Below are positions 1 to 5,622 of a DNA stretch of 5,622 nucleotides, piece after piece. Within the stretch, counting starts at the first letter, position 1. Each line of letters begins with the position of its first letter. A model generated the notes under the pieces. That model worked only from the letters and a program-made list of their open reading frames with translations. It searched no databases and had not been told where the DNA came from. The stretch comes from CAYPEL01 sp964409635 (GTDB taxonomy: Bacteria; Pseudomonadota; Gammaproteobacteria; DSM-19610), in the NCBI GenBank assembly GCA_964409635.1, contig CAYPEL010000166.1, positions 1 to 5,622 on the forward strand, written 5' to 3'. The translations under genes and the position numbers were made by a program.

Positions 1-2250
1 GATTACCTGTCTGCGATTGAAGAAGGCGAGTATGTCATAGCGCAGGCTAATGCCACCCTGGATAGCAAAGGTAAGTTTGTCGATGATCTGATTTCCAGCC
101 GGCACCAAAACGAATTCACGCTGTCGTCACCCGACCGCATCAATTATATGGATGTGTCACCAAAACAGATTGTGTCGGTCGCTGCCGCATTGATCCCTTT
201 CCTTGAGCACGATGATGCTAACCGCGCCTTGATGGGTTCCAACATGCAGCGCCAGGCGGTACCCACGCTGCGGGCAGAAAAGCCGCTGGTAGGTACCGGC
301 ATAGAACGTACAGTGGCCATCGATTCCGGGGTTACGGTGGTGGCCAACCGTGGCGGAACCGTTGATTCGGTTGATGCCGCTCGAATCGTGGTGCGTGTTA
401 ATGATAATGAGACTGTGGCAGGCGAACCGGGTGTCGATATCTACAACCTGACCAAATACACCCGTTCCAACCAGAACACCTGTATTAATCAGCGTCCACT
501 GGTGGTCTTGGGTGACCAGGTAGCACGAGGTGATGTACTTGCCGATGGCCCGAGTACGGATATGGGTGAATTGGCGCTGGGTCAGAATCTGCGTATCGCG
601 TTCATGCCCTGGAACGGTTACAACTTTGAAGACTCGATACTGATCTCAGAACGCGTCGTTGATGAGGATCGTTTCACGACCATTCATATCGAAGAACTGA
701 CCAGTGTCGCCCGTGATACCAAGTTGGGCCCTGAAGAAATTAGTGGTGATATTCCCAACGTCGGTGAAAGCGCGTTATCCAAGCTGGATGAATCCGGTAT
801 TGTTTATATCGGCGCTGAGGTGAAGCCGGGTGATATCCTCGTTGGCAAGGTAACCCCAAAAGGTGAAACCCAACTGACGCCGGAAGAAAAACTGCTGCGC
901 GCCATCTTTGGTGAAAAAGCCTCTGACGTAAAAGACACGTCTCTGCGAGTGCCGTCTGGTATGGACGGTACGGTTATCGATGTACAGGTTTTCACGCGAG
1001 ACGGTGTGGAGAAGGATGCCCGTGCCTTGCAAATTGAAGGAGATCAGATCGCAGGTGTCAAGAAAGACCTTAATGATCAGTTGCGCATTATGGAAGCTGA
1101 CATCTTTCAGCGTGTCGAGAAACTGCTGAACGGTAAAACGGCTGAAGGCGGGCCTAACACACTGACTGCGGGCAGTAAAATTGCCCATGCTTACCTGGAA
1201 GAGATTGGCCAGGATAAATGGTTTGAAATCCGCCTTAAGAATGATGCAGCCAATCAGCAACTGGAAACAGCATCCCAGCAATTGAAAGATTTGCGTAAAA
1301 CTTTTGAGCAGCGGCTCGAAGAGAAGCGTGCCAAGCTCACGGCAGGTGATGATCTGGCGCCGGGTGTGCTGAAGATGGTCAAGGTGTATCTGGCCGTAAG
1401 GCGCCGTATTCAGCCGGGCGACAAGATGGCCGGCCGGCACGGAAACAAGGGCGTTATTTCCATGATCGTGCCGGTCGAAGATATGCCGTATGACGAGAAT
1501 GGAGTGCCGGTGGATATCGTGCTGAATCCCTTAGGCGTACCGTCTCGTATGAATGTTGGGCAGGTGCTGGAGACCCACTTGGGTTGGGCGGCGCACGGTA
1601 TTGGCCAGAAGATCGGCAAGATGCTGGAAGCGCAGGCAAAGATCCAGGAAGTGCGCAAGTTCCTGGGTGAGGTGTATAACAGTAGTGGCCATATGGAAGA
1701 CATTGATTCTCTGAGTGACGCCGAAGTATTCGAGCTTGCCGGCAACTTGCGCAAGGGTGTACCGATGGCTACGCCGGTATTCGACGGCGCGGATGAAGAA
1801 GAAATTAAAAACATGCTGCGGCTGGCAGACTTGCCAGAAACAGGTCAGACCCAGTTGATCAATGGCCGCACCGGTGAATTGTTTGAGCGTCCTGTTACCG
1901 TTGGTTATATGTACATGTTGAAACTGAACCACTTGGTTGATGACAAGATGCACGCGCGTTCAACCGGTCCGTACAGCCTGGTTACCCAGCAGCCGCTGGG
2001 AGGTAAGGCGCAATTTGGTGGGCAACGCTTCGGGGAAATGGAGGTCTGGGCGCTGGAGGCCTACGGCGCAGCTTACACCTTGCAGGAAATGCTGACGGTC
2101 AAGTCGGACGATGTGAACGGCCGTACCAAGATGTACAAAAACATTGTCGATGGAAATCACTACATGGAAGCCGGTATGCCGGAATCCTTCAACGTACTGG
2201 TGAAGGAAATTCGTTCGCTGGCTATCAGTCTAGAACTCGAGCAGGATTAA
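1..2250 (+). CDS. rpoB: DNA-directed RNA polymerase subunit beta, C-terminal 749 residues (5' partial)
   Basis: The beta subunit of core RNA polymerase forms one side of the catalytic cleft and polymerises RNA in the cytoplasm with beta', alpha and omega. The frame is open from the first base to TAA at 2248-2250, and the opening residues DYLSAIEEGEYVIAQAN match E. coli beta from about residue 604, so roughly 600 N-terminal residues lie upstream. The ATG at 148 is internal, not a start. Visible landmarks (window codon, E. coli number): the rifampicin cluster III arginine in NMQRQAVP (84, R687); the acidic pair in NFEDS (210-211, E813/D814); the flap-tip helix PEEKLLRAIFGE (294-305, from 897); catalytic lysines in GDKMAGRHGNKG (475 and 483, K1065/K1073); H1237 and K1242 (644 and 649). 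The main rifampicin-resistance clusters are outside the window. The variable flap insertion (codons about 340-448) is 13 residues longer than in E. coli, and a segment near codons 555-575 is 3 shorter. No frameshift or missing key residue is seen. Identity is very secure; E. coli numbering is from memory. Confidence 0.99.
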   Translation, partial: DYLSAIEEGEYVIAQANATLDSKGKFVDDLISSRHQNEFTLSSPDRINYMDVSPKQIVSVAAALIPFLEHDDANRALMGSNMQRQAVPTLRAEKPLVGTGIERTVAIDSGVTVVANRGGTVDSVDAARIVVRVNDNETVAGEPGVDIYNLTKYTRSNQNTCINQRPLVVLGDQVARGDVLADGPSTDMGELALGQNLRIAFMPWNGYNFEDSILISERVVDEDRFTTIHIEELTSVARDTKLGPEEISGDIPNVGESALSKLDESGIVYIGAEVKPGDILVGKVTPKGETQLTPEEKLLRAIFGEKASDVKDTSLRVPSGMDGTVIDVQVFTRDGVEKDARALQIEGDQIAGVKKDLNDQLRIMEADIFQRVEKLLNGKTAEGGPNTLTAGSKIAHAYLEEIGQDKWFEIRLKNDAANQQLETASQQLKDLRKTFEQRLEEKRAKLTAGDDLAPGVLKMVKVYLAVRRRIQPGDKMAGRHGNKGVISMIVPVEDMPYDENGVPVDIVLNPLGVPSRMNVGQVLETHLGWAAHGIGQKIGKMLEAQAKIQEVRKFLGEVYNSSGHMEDIDSLSDAEVFELAGNLRKGVPMATPVFDGADEEEIKNMLRLADLPETGQTQLINGRTGELFERPVTVGYMYMLKLNHLVDDKMHARSTGPYSLVTQQPLGGKAQFGGQRFGEMEVWALEAYGAAYTLQEMLTVKSDDVNGRTKMYKNIVDGNHYMEAGMPESFNVLVKEIRSLAISLELEQD

Positions 2251-2254
2251 GGAG
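2248..2254 (+). promoter_or_regulatory. Shine-Dalgarno of rpoC overlapping the rpoB stop codon
   Basis: TAAGGAG is a seven-base contiguous match to the complement of the 16S rRNA 3' end (TAAGGAGGT). Its first three bases are the rpoB stop codon. Five bases separate the final G from the rpoC ATG at 2260, which is a normal spacing and fixes that start. Ribosomes ending rpoB stop directly on the rpoC ribosome binding site. This suggests translational coupling or re-initiation; the coupling is inferred, the overlap is seen. There is no room for a terminator or promoter in the 9-base gap, and I see no convincing hairpin across it. Confidence 0.9.
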
Positions 2255-2259
2255 ACATC

Positions 2260-5622
<3,363 letters not shown>

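Noticed and set aside
775..1440. A 221-codon open frame on the minus strand inside rpoB, and similar ones at 1531-1953, 1960-2160, 2269-2598, 3385-3894 and 5047-5457.
   Set aside because: All are in the antisense register aligned with the sense codons, where stops appear only opposite TTA, CTA and TCA. Those codons are scarce in these genes, so long shadow frames are expected. The translations resemble no family I know.
2229..2241. TCTAGA and CTCGAG side by side near the end of rpoB, resembling a cloning-vector polylinker.
   Set aside because: The bases encode the natural RpoB C-terminus (SLELEQD, compare E. coli NIELEDE) in frame, and no other vector sequence is present. It is a chance juxtaposition.
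148..2250. The ATG at 148 as a start for a shorter 700-residue protein.
   Set aside because: The same frame is open upstream to base 1 and the residues before it match RpoB, so the methionine (in NYMDVS) is internal.

Overview
The window is a piece of the core RNA polymerase operon of a bacterium. It holds the 3' part of rpoB (beta subunit, C-terminal 749 residues) followed after 9 bases by the 5' part of rpoC (beta' subunit, N-terminal 1121 residues). Both genes are on the + strand and in the same reading frame. Neither is complete: rpoB is cut at the left edge and rpoC at the right edge. There are no other genes, RNA genes, mobile elements, repeats or CRISPR arrays that I can support, and no non-coding stretch longer than the 9-base junction.

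Organism: the proteins read as gammaproteobacterial. The beta' subunit has an almost residue-for-residue match in numbering to the Escherichia coli protein as I recall it (zinc sites at 70/72/85/88 and 814/888/895/898, catalytic aspartates at 460/462/464). It also carries the large trigger-loop insertion (SI3) found in Proteobacteria. The beta subunit differs from E. coli in its variable insertion, where it resembles non-enteric gammaproteobacteria such as Pseudomonas. GC content is about 50-55% by eye. I cannot place it to order or genus; a deep-branching or Chromatiales-like gammaproteobacterium is a guess.

Layout: bases 1-2250 encode beta from about E. coli residue 604 to the C-terminus, covering the active-site acidic pair, flap, variable insertion, catalytic lysines and the C-terminal part that contacts beta'. 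Bases 2248-2254 form a strong Shine-Dalgarno that overlaps the rpoB stop codon. Bases 2260-5622 encode beta' from its start through clamp, catalytic loop, secondary-channel rim, bridge helix, first trigger helix and most of SI3.

The two products assemble with alpha and omega into core RNA polymerase. The tight, in-frame, stop-overlapping junction fits translational coupling that keeps the two large subunits near equal amounts. All the beta' residues I checked for both ppGpp sites are present, so stringent control of the usual proteobacterial kind is expected. I see no new biological system here: this is a well-conserved housekeeping region, and the findings are of modest interest.
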